Part shown: positions 34,390 to 47,193 of the stretch, piece after piece | Layout of the letters: each line of letters opens with the position of its first letter | How positions within the stretch are numbered: the stretch's first letter is position 1 | Assembly: GCA_027922465.2 (NCBI GenBank) | Contig: BQMF02000005.1 | Span: forward strand, 1,922,001-1,986,000 | Reading direction: 5' to 3' | Source of the DNA: Turritopsis dohrnii | Lineage: Eukaryota > Cnidaria > Hydrozoa > Anthoathecata > Oceaniidae | DNA length: 64,000 nt | Notes under the pieces: generated by a model | Told to the model about the DNA's origin: nothing | What the model saw: the letters and a program-made list of their open reading frames with translations, nothing else | The model's database searches: none | Position numbers and translations under genes: made by a program

Positions 34390-36838
34390 ATCTCTCTTTT
34401 GCTAAGTATTTGAGCATGCATTAATAGTAATTTATTTACTTGTTGTATGAATACATTAGTGTCTTCCCCACCCCATTAGGCACCACCTATCTGTTTTGAG
34501 ACGTATACTTCTTTTATGTCGTTATGGTTTCATCATTACTTACCCATTGTTTATCTTTCTGATAAGGTTACTTTGGTGGATATACTTTTTCTTTTACTAT
34601 CAAATTAAAACTTTATATTGTTCAAATCGCGGATACGCGAGGTGTTTGGAATGCAAACCGATCGTCGTCGTCGTGAAGCCAAAAAATAGCCTTTATGCCA
34701 TTGCATTTGCAAATCACAGTCTAAGATATTCATGGTACGCACGCATGCGATACCTTCAGCAATCAACTGTTTGAAAATACTGCAGAAAAAGTGCTTTTGA
34801 AAAATAGTAAGTTTCTATAATCGATTTGGTCTGTTACCATAATTTATTTCATTTGATTTTTAAAAAAATGCAGATGAAAAAGATAATTCTTTTCTAAATT
34901 GAATTTCTCAATATTTTGTAAGCAGAGTGAAAAGGACACGTTTTATTTTTTTTGGAAAAAATATCTGAGATTTTCTAAGGCTCGCAAAAGGTCTTTGGAC
35001 TTTGCTTAAACAAGTTGTGTGTGTGGGTTGTAAAAAAGCCTTTTAAGCTTTGGACAGGTACAGCTCAGCTCAATTTCCTCCTCAGCTCGAACATCAAGAA
35101 TGCTTGTATGCTGCCATTTAGCTGCCCCCAGCCCCAATATATATATAATATATATATTATATACTTTTTAACTTTTACTGTCAATGATCCTTATTACTGG
35201 AATCACCATAATAAATAGAAATTCAAAACACTGACTTTATATCCCCTACAAGGATATCTTGTACCATGTGTAATTAGATTCATTGATGGTATAAAAAGTA
35301 AACAAAGATTCCATGTATAATTGAATAAAATGTTTTGTGAGACAGAGCAATTATTAGCAGCAACACGTGAAGAATTGACCATGTAGAATCATAATGGCCT
35401 TTCATTATAATATATATCTAATTTTAATACATACTCTACAAATGTCCTCCTCCTCTGATTGACGTACAAAACTTTTATATATATATATATATATTTGATT
35501 TATTTTATGATGAAATTAACTTTCTAGAATCATACCTCAGCTAATTTACAACCAGTCAAAACCCTCTGTTTCATGTGATGGTATTACCAATATTACATGT
35601 GGCCATTTTTTTCTGTTAATATGGTTATCACTGTACACAGAGCTCACAAAAACAGTGTGTGGGTCCCAAGAGAACAGGCAATTTTAGAAGAAACTGTTGT
35701 AAAAGAAATCTTTGAAATTAAGAAAAATAAATTCTAACTGTAATTTTATTGCATTGAAATAAATATGCTTATCTCTGATTTAGAGGTTTATTTTATTATA
35801 GTTTGGTTGACAGTACGAGATGCGCCAGGGTCTAATCTAGGCCGAAAGAGAGTCTGTTGATCGGACGCTGCCCTCTACGTTCTTTTGTTTTAAAATTTAT
35901 TTCACTTTAAAAACTTCAAAAATCACTCTTGTATTGGGGGGGGTCACAGGTTTAACCCACCGAAATAAAGCGCAAGTTGACCTTTTTCTAATAAAAGTGC
36001 CCCTTGGATGTTCATAATGTTCCCTTTTTCTTTCTGCCGGTCACTGCCCTTCCATTCTAGATTAGATCCTGTGTGCCGTGTTTTTAATTTAAAGAATATG
36101 TTTTGTTTTGTGTCCGTAATTAGGAAGGCTGTCTGTAATTAGGAACATTGACAGTACATGACTAAAAATGTATGTCATACTGTCATCAGATATCCTTAAT
36201 ATTACATATTTCATACCAAAAAAAACAGAATTTTGCCATTGAGAGATATATACATTATATAAAGTTATTTTTGAATGCATGTAATAATGTAGACTTATAT
36301 CTTGGAAGTCCTTAGTTATGAAAATCCACTTGTTCTTAAATTTGTAATTCTTAGATCTTCTTTTATCATCTCTGGAGGGGAACACAAAGTTTTTTCACAT
36401 TGTACAATAAATTCTTCACCGTCGTATAAGACACTTTATATTTGAACTAGTCTTCAGTTGTATTAACTTTAGGTGACTTCATAATTTCGGAGGTATGATA
36501 AATCATTGAGGTTGTTTTTACCTTATGCTTTATTTTTGCAATATCTATCTCAATATTTGCAGATTAACTTGTGGTTTGAAGAACAAAGTTTTCAATTTGC
36601 ACTGACTTTTTGATCTGTGATATACACTTTTTTTTAATTTTGTTTTTGTCTGTAGGAGTTCCTAACATGATGTCGTCATTCCAAATTGATCAAGATTTTT
36701 TTATTTGTCTGTGGGTTAATAAAGGAAATTTGACATCTTATTCTTCCAAACAAAATTAACTTAATTTCGATCAAAAGCATTCTTTTGGCTGCTTTTCTTC
36801 TTACACATGTGCAGAAGGGATTGAATGGTTTTTAAATA
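34390..36838. other. Gene-free stretch
   Basis: AT microsatellites stand at about 35138-35162 and 35476-35494. No supported gene. Confidence 0.4.
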
Positions 36839-36841
36839 TTA

Positions 36842-37312
36842 CACGCTTTTTTTTATAAGAACCAGTAAAATCTGACCTGAGGCTGGCTGTTCTTATTTTT
36901 TGAGCCTTTTTCAGCCTGAATTGTTCTTATTTTGTTCTTTGCTTTAAGAACACAGTTTCAAATTTCAGCCTCATTTTGTTCTTCTTATATATATATTTAT
37001 ATATATATTTACTTCCAGTAAAATAGAAATATTTTTTAAAAACAACTGGCAAAAAGTATGGTTGCTGTTCGGTAATGACCCATTCGCACATTTATTGGAG
37101 GTGAAAAAAAAACCAATAACCTTCTAAACCATTTACCAATGAGAGAATTCACATCATGAACTGTTCTTATTTTCCAAGAAAATTCAGGCTCAGGCTGTTC
37201 TTAATTTTTGGAAAATGATTTGAGCCTCGGGTTGTTCTTATTTTGTTCTTATTTTTTGGCCAAATCTGAGGCTCGTGTTCTTATAAAATTGTTCTTATGA
37301 AAAAAAAGCGTG
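36842..37312. repeat. MITE with CACGCTTTTTTTTATAAGAAC ends, TA target site
   Basis: Left and right ends are inverted (CACGCTTTTTTTTATAAGAAC against the inverse of the right end, CACGCTTTTTTTTCATAAGAAC), with TA at 36840-36841 and 37313-37314. The interior is built of repeated GGCTGTTCTTATTTTTTGAGCC-like words in both orientations. Related to 769-1368. Confidence 0.85.
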
Positions 37313-37314
37313 TA

Positions 37315-38387
37315 TTCATAAAACTTTTACGCGATTTGTTCAAATGCATAGCGTTTCTTGTTATATTTTATATAGTGAATGTGAATTTTAGAATTTTAAA
37401 ATTGTTATGGGACGAAGAGCCATTGTTATATATGGATATGCCCGAAATAAACCATTATTGTTATTATTATTATTAACAAAGATTTTCTTCTTTTAACTGG
37501 ATCATTTTACCAGCAATTTTGAGACTGTACAGTTTTTTGCTGTGACTTAAAGAGTTTTAATTTCCGCTTCTTCATGGGAGACCAGACAGATTTTCCACCT
37601 TTGAAACTCTCCTCGCCCATCCTTTGCTTATTTAAAATTTCATTCCCAATATCATCAGGTTAAATTGCCTTCGAAACAGCATTTAAAACAGAATCACTTC
37701 AAATAAAACTGACAAAGGTTTAAATATGTTTTGAACATTTTGATATATTTGCTGGATTTAGCCTATAATAAACATGTCATAGGCTTCAATAGTAAGCTAA
37801 CTCGGCTTGTGTGAACATGTAAAGTCAGTTTGTTTTGTTTTAGTCACATTTCCATGGAAGGAAAAAGCCGCATTTCCACCAGAGTTCCGTGCCAATAAGT
37901 AACAATTTTCGCAACAAGTTGAGCAATTTTATTAACCCTAAAATACTGTTATGGCGCGTTTCGGATATCACAATGAAACTGCAAACAACAATAAACCTGA
38001 ACTCCCTACAATTATACTGTGGCAGATTTGGACATCCTACCGAGAGTTTCAAAACAAAAAGTCCGGCAGAATATCTCAGGCATCCGGCCGATAGCTTGAA
38101 ATGTCCGGAGGGAGCTATGAAACTAGTCTTGAAACACCCGCCCGAAACTTCACTCGAAACATTCGGACGGGTGTTTGTAAACTGGTCCTGTAAATTACCA
38201 GCTAGCGATTTCGAAAGTTCTGCAATATTCTTGTGTACTACATGAGCAATATTAGCAATTTCGTTTGATTTATGAAAAATCCATGGATCTTTGTTTTTCT
38301 TAATTCATTGGGTTTCCATCAAACGCCTCGAATCCACAAAAACATTTCAATTTCGAACTTCCACAGTGGTGCAAAATCTGCAAAAAT
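37315..38387. other. Gene-free stretch with a GC-richer block
   Basis: An ATT microsatellite lies at 37458-37474. The block at about 37855-38190 is less AT-rich, has many TCCGG/CCGGA words, and begins CATTTCCATGGAAGG. It looks repeat-derived. The frame 37889-38245 through it has no recognised domain. Confidence 0.4.
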
Positions 38388-38456
38388 CACTGCGATAAAG
38401 AGTGTTTCTATTGAAATAGTGTGTATATTTCTATAGAAATGCACTCTATCGTGGTG
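38388..38456. repeat. Short hairpin repeat, copy C
   Basis: Arms of 24 nt pair well: left CACTGCGATAAAGAG, right CTCTATCGTGGTG. The loop TGAAATAGTGTGTATATTTCT matches copies A, B and D. The arm sequence differs from A and B on both sides at once. Confidence 0.8.
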
Positions 38457-38601
38457 ATTCTCAAGAAATTCCTCCACTGACTGACGTAAGTAATTTTTAC
38501 TTTAAATCCTGTTTATACCTAGTCGAACGATTAACAATTAGTAGCTATAATGATATTGAAGATTTATTCGACTCAGTCCAGCGGATTTTCAAAATTCATG
38601 T

Positions 38602-39661
38602 TAAAGTCTGTCTCAATATAATTGGCAGTGGAAACAAATTACCTCATAACTTTTGATAACCACTTCCGATTCCAAAAATGTTTTTTGCATGTTTTAGATA
38701 ATCAAAAGCACTATATTTGAATATATTTTTGGTTGAAAAATTCGCGATTTTTAGCGGTTAAATTTGCGATTTAAAAAATAAAGCTTTTTTTCTACTTAAG
38801 CTATAACTTTCATCTCTGTACCAGTGGTAGCCCTGCCTTAGGCAAAGAAAGTTATAAAGTTTGAGGGCAAACCAATGGGTCGTTCAGAAGATATGGGACA
38901 CGAAGTACCCCTCAGTAGCGATTTTATGCGAAACATCACATCTCCAACTTTCAACAAAAAACGGGGGTTATCTTTTCTTTCATCAACAGCTCAATTTAAA
39001 GTTGAAAAGTATTACAGTAATGCGTTGATGTTTGTTGAACATTAAGCAAAACAAAGGGAAAGCAGCTTAATTGTTTTTTATTGTTAAAACGATGTGGAAT
39101 AAAAAAGTCACACAGATCTTGAAAGCGTTTTTGTTGAACACAATAAGATATCTTTTAAACACAAGCTATGAAACCGTATGATACAATAGAAAGTAAACTT
39201 TGATTATTCCCAAAACACAAATAACAGTTTCTCAAAAGATAATTTAAAAGATCGTTGAATGTGATGTGTTTAAAAAATTGTTCCACCATCATTGCCCCCG
39301 TTTTTTGTTGAAAGTTGGAGATTTGATGTTTCACGTAAAATCGCTACTGAGGGGGTACTTCGGATCCCATATCTTCTGAACGACCCATCGGTTTGCCCTC
39401 AAACTTTATAACTTTCTTTGACTAAGGCAGGGCTACCACTGGTGCAGAAATGAAAGTTATAGCTTGAGTAGAAAAAAAGCTTTATTTTTTAAATCGCAAA
39501 TTTAACCGCTAAAAATCGCGAATTTTTCAACCAAAAATATATTCAAATATAGTGCTTTTGATTATCTAAAACATGCAAAAAAAAGTTTTGGAATCGGAAG
39601 TGGCTATCAAAAGTTATGAGGTAATTTGTTTCCACTGCCAATTATATTGAGACAGACTTTA
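38602..39661. repeat. Large fold-back element with 8-bp target duplication
   Basis: The arms 38602-38967 and 39295-39661 are inverted copies with very few differences, starting TAAAGTCTGTCTCAATATAA. The 8-bp word ATTCATGT stands directly outside each end (38594-38601 and 39662-39669). The spacer (about 330 bp) has no gene. The 8-bp duplication suggests mobilisation by a hAT-type transposase, by inference. Confidence 0.92.
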
Positions 39662-39669
39662 ATTCATGT

Positions 39670-40200
39670 GGGAATTGAGACAAGTTCCAGCTGTTTCAGA
39701 TATTCGACTCGCATATTTTATCTAATCATAGAGATCATTAACTAAATGCTTATGATGCAATATTTTAATAACGTGGGATTTTCGGTGTAATTTGGAAATG
39801 CATGTATAAACAAATCTCTCTTACGCAAAGAACAATTTGATGTCATCTGTATTGCAGACAACGGAATCTGTACAAATAGATCAACGTTTGCAGGTTATCC
39901 ATATTGTTCAATATATATATGAATGTTGTAATGATTGTGATACCATTGATGAAGAGTTAAGTGAGTGAGTGCGTGAGTAAAGTAAGGAGTTTTTAGTCCT
40001 TGGGTTTCCATCCATAACGGTTGGCTCGTCCGCCCACCGACCTGCAAGCAGTAGTGGACTACCGCCAGAGATGCATATAGTATTGCTCTAACTTGATTTG
40101 CGAAGGCCACGGTGCAGTCAGTCGATTGCTGACTGATTTACAGATGATTCACAGTATGTAAATGAAGTTATGAAGGCACGATTCCGAACAAACAGTGAAG
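39670..40200. other. Gene-free stretch
   Basis: No supported gene; a short minus frame (39895-40110) has no features. Confidence 0.4.
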
Positions 40201-40945
40201 GACAAACAAACTCCCTTTTCCAATTAGCTCTTTAAGAAGTGCTCCCTTCAAGTTGAAAATATTTTTATAAGCGCCCTTCTCTAATAACCGCCCAGGCTCT
40301 TATTAGAAAGAACAATTTTACACGAAAATTAATAAGCACCCGGGCGGTAATCAGAATTTTGGAGGAAAAAACGAAAATTACGTAATAGAAACAAAAGATT
40401 CTCTTTAAAAAATTCTTTAATCGATATTAATTTTTAATGTAAGCACCGAAAATGAAATAATCGAAAAGCCTTTGCTTAGGTTTTAAAAAATTTGTTGTTA
40501 TTAATCTTTTAAAAATATTTACCTGTTTATAAGTATAAAAAATGTTACAAATCGTTAGGTGAGAATTATTTTGTTTCATCTCTAATTTTTTTAAAATGAG
40601 AAAATTAGCTAAGTTTTAAATTTCATAACCTCGCTGGATCTTTAAGAAACCAACAGGATAAGACTACCGTTTGAAGAAGATTTTGCGCTTGTTTTTGGAA
40701 AAAGCTCACGGAGAAAGAACAAAATAATCCTGAAAAGCTTGGAAACAATCGGGGTTCATTTTTTCCCAAAAGTGGAGATAGAACAAAATAATTCCCACGT
40801 AACGAAATGTTAAAAAATTATTCCTTTCTTAATTTCTAAAGTTTTATAAGCGCCCCTCTCCCACTAGCGCCCGTCTCTATTAAGTACCCCCTAAACTACA
40901 AAAAATATAACCGCACGGGCGCTTATTAGATAGAATGTGATATCT
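40201..40945. repeat. Degenerate member(s) of the GCGCCC...CTTATTAGA MITE group
   Basis: Words such as ATAAGCGCCC, CTCTAATAACCGCCCAGGC, CACCCGGGCGGTAAT and GGGCGCTTATTAGATAGAAT recur, matching the ends and inside of the elements at 28061 and 30047. Boundaries are unclear and it may be a composite of two copies. Confidence 0.55.
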
Positions 40946-41823
40946 CAAATTATTTTACATCAAAAATAGGAAGCTCAAACAAGTCGACATTCATCAAATT
41001 CTATTGATATAAAGAAAGATCTATAATAGTTCATTAAAATTTGTTTTAAGACTTCCTAGATATTGCAAGAAACTGAGTTCTGCAACCTAGTGCTCAATCC
41101 CCACAATTACTTTTTTCTAGTGTACCTCCTCTGATGAAATCGCTACAACACGGAATGAACCAGCGATGTTTTTAACTTTAAAATTTATAAAATATTTGAT
41201 AAATATGTTTAGTAGTTCAGCACTTTTAAGATAATCATGTTATCACTGCCCTGTCCGCTCAAGTAAAACAAAAGAGTGGGATATTGATTCGATAAATTGA
41301 TACTGATTACCTCTATTCAAACACCTAAAAACAGGTATTTGTTAAATTCCATATTTACAGGACATGAAGTGCGATTCGTATTAACTTAGTTTTTCTGTTT
41401 GGTTAAGTTTTTTGGACTTACAGACAGGGGTTTCCAAATTTTTATTACCAATCACCGTTTCGCATCAGAACAACATCAACACATCCATGAAAACCACTGT
41501 CTTGAGCGGAAAAAATAATACGTCACTGTTCGCCATATTAATGGTTCCCTACATGCATTCTTAAAAAATAAATTAGAAGACGTCCGTTTCTCCATGGTGA
41601 TCACTACTTAGTTCCCATATTCATTCTGAGCAATTCACAGTGACTAATAAGCAGGAAATGCCACAATAATGCAATTTATCAATGAGTATTACTTACTGGT
41701 CAATGCTCTATTATGATGGCTAGTCATTTTGGGTAGATCATGGTTTCCTGAATAAAGAAAGAGTTTTTTTAAACGACGATTTTGGCAAATAGGTCTAACA
41801 TTTGCTTTTCAAACAATATTAGC
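40946..41823. other. Upstream region of the beta-helix membrane protein gene
   Basis: AT-rich. It should include the promoter and 5' UTR, but no defined element could be fixed. Confidence 0.35.
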
Positions 41824-41862
41824 ATGAAAGGTTGTGTCTCGTGTCTCGAGATTATATCTTGG

Positions 41863-44800
41863 ATGATGGAAAGTTTTCAGATTATTCTTCTGTTATTGTA
41901 TTCTCAGGTCCAAGGTAAGCTTCTTGGCTTTTGTAGTTTCGCAATTAAATAAATTCTCACTAAATTGAAAAGCTTTGCTTTCTTAGGGCGTGATGTTTTT
42001 GTTTCAATCAATGGAAAAGACGATTGGGATTGTGGAAAGTATCTTAACCAACCATGTAGAACAATTTCCCACGCAGCCCAGGTCGTTTCCAATCCTCATG
42101 ACATTCTTGTGCTTCAGAGTGGACTGTACTTGATAAATCAAACTATAAAACTGAAGCACCCTTTGTCATTAATAGGAGCAGCGAGTCAAAACAACCGTAC
42201 AATAGTTACTTCAGGAAATCATGCAGAGCAGCTTTTTGAGATTGATCATTTATTCAATGTTGAAGTGTCTCTTAAAGTTGAAAACATTGACTTCAAAAAT
42301 CTAGCCGTGTTTCGTCACCCTCGCTCTTCATTCAATCATTTTATTAGACATGTAATGAATTTGACAATTGAATCTTGTAATGTTTTTTTCGAAAGGAGCA
42401 ATTCATCTCAAAGCTTGAGTATAATTGACGTGAAAGGTATGTTAGGATTCGTGCTTAGCATTTCTAATTGCAAAATCTATGGAAGTTCCCGTGCACTGAT
42501 ATTTCGCACGCAGGTGGAAGGTTACATTTCCGTTTCAATTAAAAATATTCAACTCAAGTCTCATGCGGAGTTTATTTTCGGACAAATCGGCAAAGATTAT
42601 CCGAATTCTGTAGTTTCTTTTGACGGCATTACAAATTCTGGCGGCAATGCTGGCGCTTCGTTTACCATCAGCTGGATTGATGACGTTACCATCTCCAATG
42701 TCACCATCAATTCCGCTTTCCTTTTTGGATATTTTGTACATTTGAGATATATGAAGTTAGAGAATTGCAAATTTGACGAGACATCAATGGAAATAATTTT
42801 CTCGCGATCACATCACATCGTCCTAAAACAATTTTACCTTGCTAACATGATAACACTTAATAGGTTTTTCACATTAGTAGAAGTTGCACAATTTCGTATG
42901 GATGATGTCCACGTTAAACAGTCTTCGTTTTCATATTTTCTGAATATGTATTTATGCTTCAACGTCCAAATCAATTCATTATATATCCTTCACTCAAACG
43001 TCAGTTCAGAAGTGATAAAAGCTACAAAAAGTAAAGTGGAACTAGACGTCTCACTGATCAAGAATTTAACTGGATCTGATGTCTTTGTTTTGTATTGGAG
43101 TAGCTTGATTTTTCGAAATACTGTTATTACTGAAAGCAACGTGGAAACATTGGTATTTTGTCGATATCCTGCGAACCAATACAACGGAGAAAGTGGTTTA
43201 GGTATTGAAGGCAGTCACATCACAAACAATAATGTCACCAAAGATTTAATCAGGTGTTCACTAGGTCCTTTGCTCATCTCTTCCACGTCATTCATAAACA
43301 ACACTCCTTCTTATAGAGAAATGATATACTGGACAAACGGAACAGTGAGGCTAGAAAGTGTTATCTTTGAAGTCTTCACTCCATTCCAGTTAGTTCTGGA
43401 CAACACTGAGGTAGCGATACAAACATGTCCTAAGAGAACTTCGAATTGTGACAAGACAAGACCACGTGTTACAATACGAAATACGACAATTTCTCGTTTA
43501 GATGGTCCAGATGTTCATATAGCAATCAATGCCAGATACGTTTTTGATATTATGAAAATCCACGTACAATCAGTTCAAGTCACAATGACAGTTCTGTCCA
43601 CCGTGACGTGTACACCATTAAGAAAGGAACGAACCAGAGATTTTCGAGTGATTTTTTCGTGCCCTATCAATCACGAAGCTTATAGCCTCATCAAAAAAGG
43701 GAACCTTTTACTTGATGCAAAAGAAGTCAACGAGTTATTCTTTGATTGTAAAAGATGCAGTCGCGGTTTATATTCGATACGCGATGGTGTTGAAAAAATC
43801 GATGGTACAATTACCCCGATGAGACCTTCGTATTTTCTCCCGAAAGGGGGATATATTGTGTACCTAACTTATAATCAATTGAACAAGACTGAATTAAACT
43901 GCCACATTTGCGAACCAGGAGGTGACTGCAATGGAAATGTAACAAAGAGCAGTGACAATTTTTGGGGTTACAACGTGGATGGAAATCGTCTACGATTTGC
44001 AACATGTCCCCCTGGCTACTGTTGTGCTGGTACTATCAATACATGCAGAGGGATTACCACTTGTAGTCGCAATAGACGGGGGAGACTGTGTGGCAAGTGC
44101 ATAGATGGATACCAAGTTCAAATGTTTTCCACTGATTGTGTTAAAAGTAGTGACTGCAAAACGCCTTGGTATTTTTGGGTGGCTTACTTTTCCATGGTGG
44201 TAACGTACACCATTATCATTACATTCTTAGATGATGCTGGAACAATTTTTAAAGGTGTTTGGTCCAGATTAAAATCATTACTTCGCACATTAATAGACAA
44301 ATCCTATTCATCAGTACGATCTGTTGAAGATGAATATGAAGAGGAAGATGGATATTCTGCAAATGACTCAAACACCAATGAAATGTTTTTGATATCAGAA
44401 GACGAGAGCAAAATGTCTGGAAACAATAGTGACCAAGGAATGCTTTCTGGAATATTTAATGTCTTGATAGCATTTTTCCAAATTAAAACATTGATAACCA
44501 TCGATATTGGCAGTGATTATGAGATTTCAACGGGATATGTTCAACTTATATCCGATTTATTTAATCAGAATCTGATCGAATTTAATTCCTCTTACTGTCC
44601 CATGATTGGTGTCACCGAAATGACAAAAACTTTGATCAAAGTCTACCTGTTTGTTTTCATGCAGATTGTCCTTCTCATCATATTGTATATGGTCACGGTT
44701 GCAATAGAAAAGGCAATCAACCATTCATATGGATGGAAAGCAATGACTTTACAGAGAAAGTTAAAACTTTGCCTTATAAGTCTACTGTTATTAAATTTCA

Positions 44801-45579
44801 AAAACATTGCCACAAACTCGTTTGCTCTATCCAATTGCGTTGACATCAAAGGCGAGTATGTTTTATTCGTCAATGGTGAAATCACATGCTTGACTGTATG
44901 GCAGTATTGCAATTTAGTTTTCATCTGCTTGTGGGTCTTGCCGTTTTGCCCAGCCTTGTACATCAGCCTCAGAATGCTGAAACTTAATCACATCTCTGCA
45001 AAAGAGTTTTACGTTTGCCTTTTATTTCCCATAGCAACAGTTAGATATTTTGTTCTTCGCAGCAGACGTTATCATGGCTCATCTCTTGAGCCAGAGGAAT
45101 ATTGCATGCGAATGGTTATCTTAAAGAAATTTGAGGAGGCATATAGATTACACAAGAATACAGTGAACCACTATATTTTCTATGACGGTTGGAAATTAGT
45201 CCAACGCTTGACATTGGCTATACTCACCGTGTTCATCATCAATCCCTTGCAACGAATGAGCATTGTGGCACCCATAATCCTTTTCTTTCTTACCGTCCAT
45301 GTTTATGTCCTTCCATATAAAAATCATTTCGTCAACTGGCTTGAAACTTCATCATGGCTTAGTTTGTGCGTGTTGACGATCACAAACACGTATCGCTCCT
45401 TCCTCTATGTTTACCGTTTGCCCAAACAAGAACCAATCACAAGCATACTGAAGTATTTTAGCTTACTTGATCTTCTTTGTACGCCTTTCACCTTCCTCTT
45501 GTTTTATGTTGTGAAGTTAGCTGCTTGGAAAATTTATCGCTGTGTTAAAAAGAAATGTGTTTGTTACAATTGCAGTTAA
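41863..45579 (+). CDS. Beta-helix / Cys-rich / multi-pass membrane protein (intact)
   Basis: Exon 1 (41863-41914) codes a signal peptide, MMESFQIILLLLYSQVQ. A 72-bp GT-AG intron follows, then exon 2 (41987-45579); the join gives 1214 residues. An in-frame ATG at 41824 would add 13 residues. Residues about 19-590 have the repeating turns of a right-handed parallel beta-helix, opening with FVSINGKDDWDCGKYLNQPC. A Cys-rich module (about 605-740) includes CHICEPGGDCNG, NFWGYN, CPPGYCC and GRLCGKCIDGY. Then come a membrane span (about 745-768), an acidic cytoplasmic-type loop (about 795-830) and roughly eight more hydrophobic segments to the end. I associate this layout with large uncharacterised families of early-branching animals; a receptor or adhesion role is inference. 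A poly(A) signal candidate lies at 46434. A decayed paralogue lies at 50682-55876. Confidence 0.9.
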
Positions 45580-47193
45580 AGCGAAGGCTTTAAAACACCC
45601 TTACACTCTTCTTTATCCTATCACAACAGTCGTTATTTGGGGATATTCATGGAAAAATTGATATTATTTCTGATAATCAATTTTAAAACATCTGTAATGT
45701 CCTTTATTTCGAAGCTCTCGTAGAGGTACTAATGAGATTCGTCAAGAGATATGATAGCCAAGTAGAAACTACCATCTTGTTAATTTTTCTTGTTTCTTAT
45801 GTGAAATTTTTATACTTTCCTTTTTGAAAGCGAAGGCCCTTTTACCACTTTATCCTATCGACATTCGTTATTCATGCAGTATTTTTGATGAATTTTTCGG
45901 GGTTTTTTTTTTCCGAAGAAATTTGTATTTAGATTGTATTCATTTTTTTTTTAAGTCTCTTTTATATAAAATACGTATCCATGGTTATAGTCATGCTATA
46001 TGTATATTTCCATTGTTTTCAACAAATATTTTCTTGCAGTTTTTAGTTCAGCCTTATCTACACTTTCAAGCTTATCATCCGATCATCAATTCTTTTGTAG
46101 CAATATTGATGCAAATTTCACTGTAAGTCACACTCAAATGTAAATGATACCATAATTTATCTAAATTATGCTCCAACTATATTTTTGCTTAATATGAAAA
46201 CATTAAAATCATTCACAGTAATTGGGTGATTGTGAATGGACAAAAACGGAACAAAGAAGCATGGCAGTAGGTCATTTAATAGTGACTAAATTTTACTACG
46301 TTTTGAGCCGTATGAGCCGTAGTTTGCAGCCGCCCCTGACATTATGCTTTAGCAGTACTTTTTGCTTTCTTTGAAAACATTGAAAATATTGACTGTAATG
46401 TAAAGCTTTTTTGTTCATCTATAACATTTTTCAAATAAAATATAACCACAATTAAGCCGATATTCTTTGCTTCTCTTAAGATTTTTTAAGCTGAAGACTT
46501 TAGAGTTTTGGGTAGTACATACCAGGTGAGTCATTTGAATAACTAACTATTAGTATATGAAATTTTGTAATGATTGATTTATCATTGAAAGATGTGCGTT
46601 TACCAAAACATTTGCTCAATTTCTAAAATTTTAACCTTAAAAATGTTTTCTAACATTCATCTTCATATGTACAATTCGATTTTGCCACTTCGCCATCAGT
46701 ACAGTCGCACAGCTGTTTGATCTACTTATGCAAATCATGTGGCCTTCGTGCTTTGCTGCTGCCCTTTGTCAGTCGGAGCTGTGCCATGCACTCCTCCGCA
46801 AGGATTTTCATGAAATTTTCCTGGTAGGACATGTATGATTTAACAGAAGAAGCTGTATTCGAAATGTTAATGCGGATAAAAAAAAGTAAAAAAAAAGGTT
46901 TGAAATTTCAGCTTTCAACATTCTTAAACACACTATACAGACCCGATGATGCACACATAGTATGAAACATTGATTCTCAAGTTTTTCAGCGTGTATTTTT
47001 CGAAATATTTTAAATTTGGAAGTTGAACAAGTCATGAAAAAATACACTTTGACTATTCTAAAAAATACAACTTGTTAACAATTATCATATCAACATTATC
47101 GCTAGGAAATTGAAGCAGAACTGTTTTACGTCTATTCCAGCCTTCAACAAAGCCTATCAACAAATGAATTTGTCTTATTATCCACAACCTTCT
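45580..47193. other. Region between the beta-helix gene and the PI-PLC gene
   Basis: It begins with the 3' UTR of the beta-helix gene. A short piece around the stop (AAAGCGAAGGC...TTTATCCTATC) recurs at about 45829-45862, a small local duplication. AATAAA lies at 46434-46439. No further gene is supported. Confidence 0.5.

Noticed and set aside
45824..46126. 100-residue frame after the beta-helix gene
   Set aside because: It is Phe-rich from poly-T and starts in a small duplicate of the gene's 3' end.
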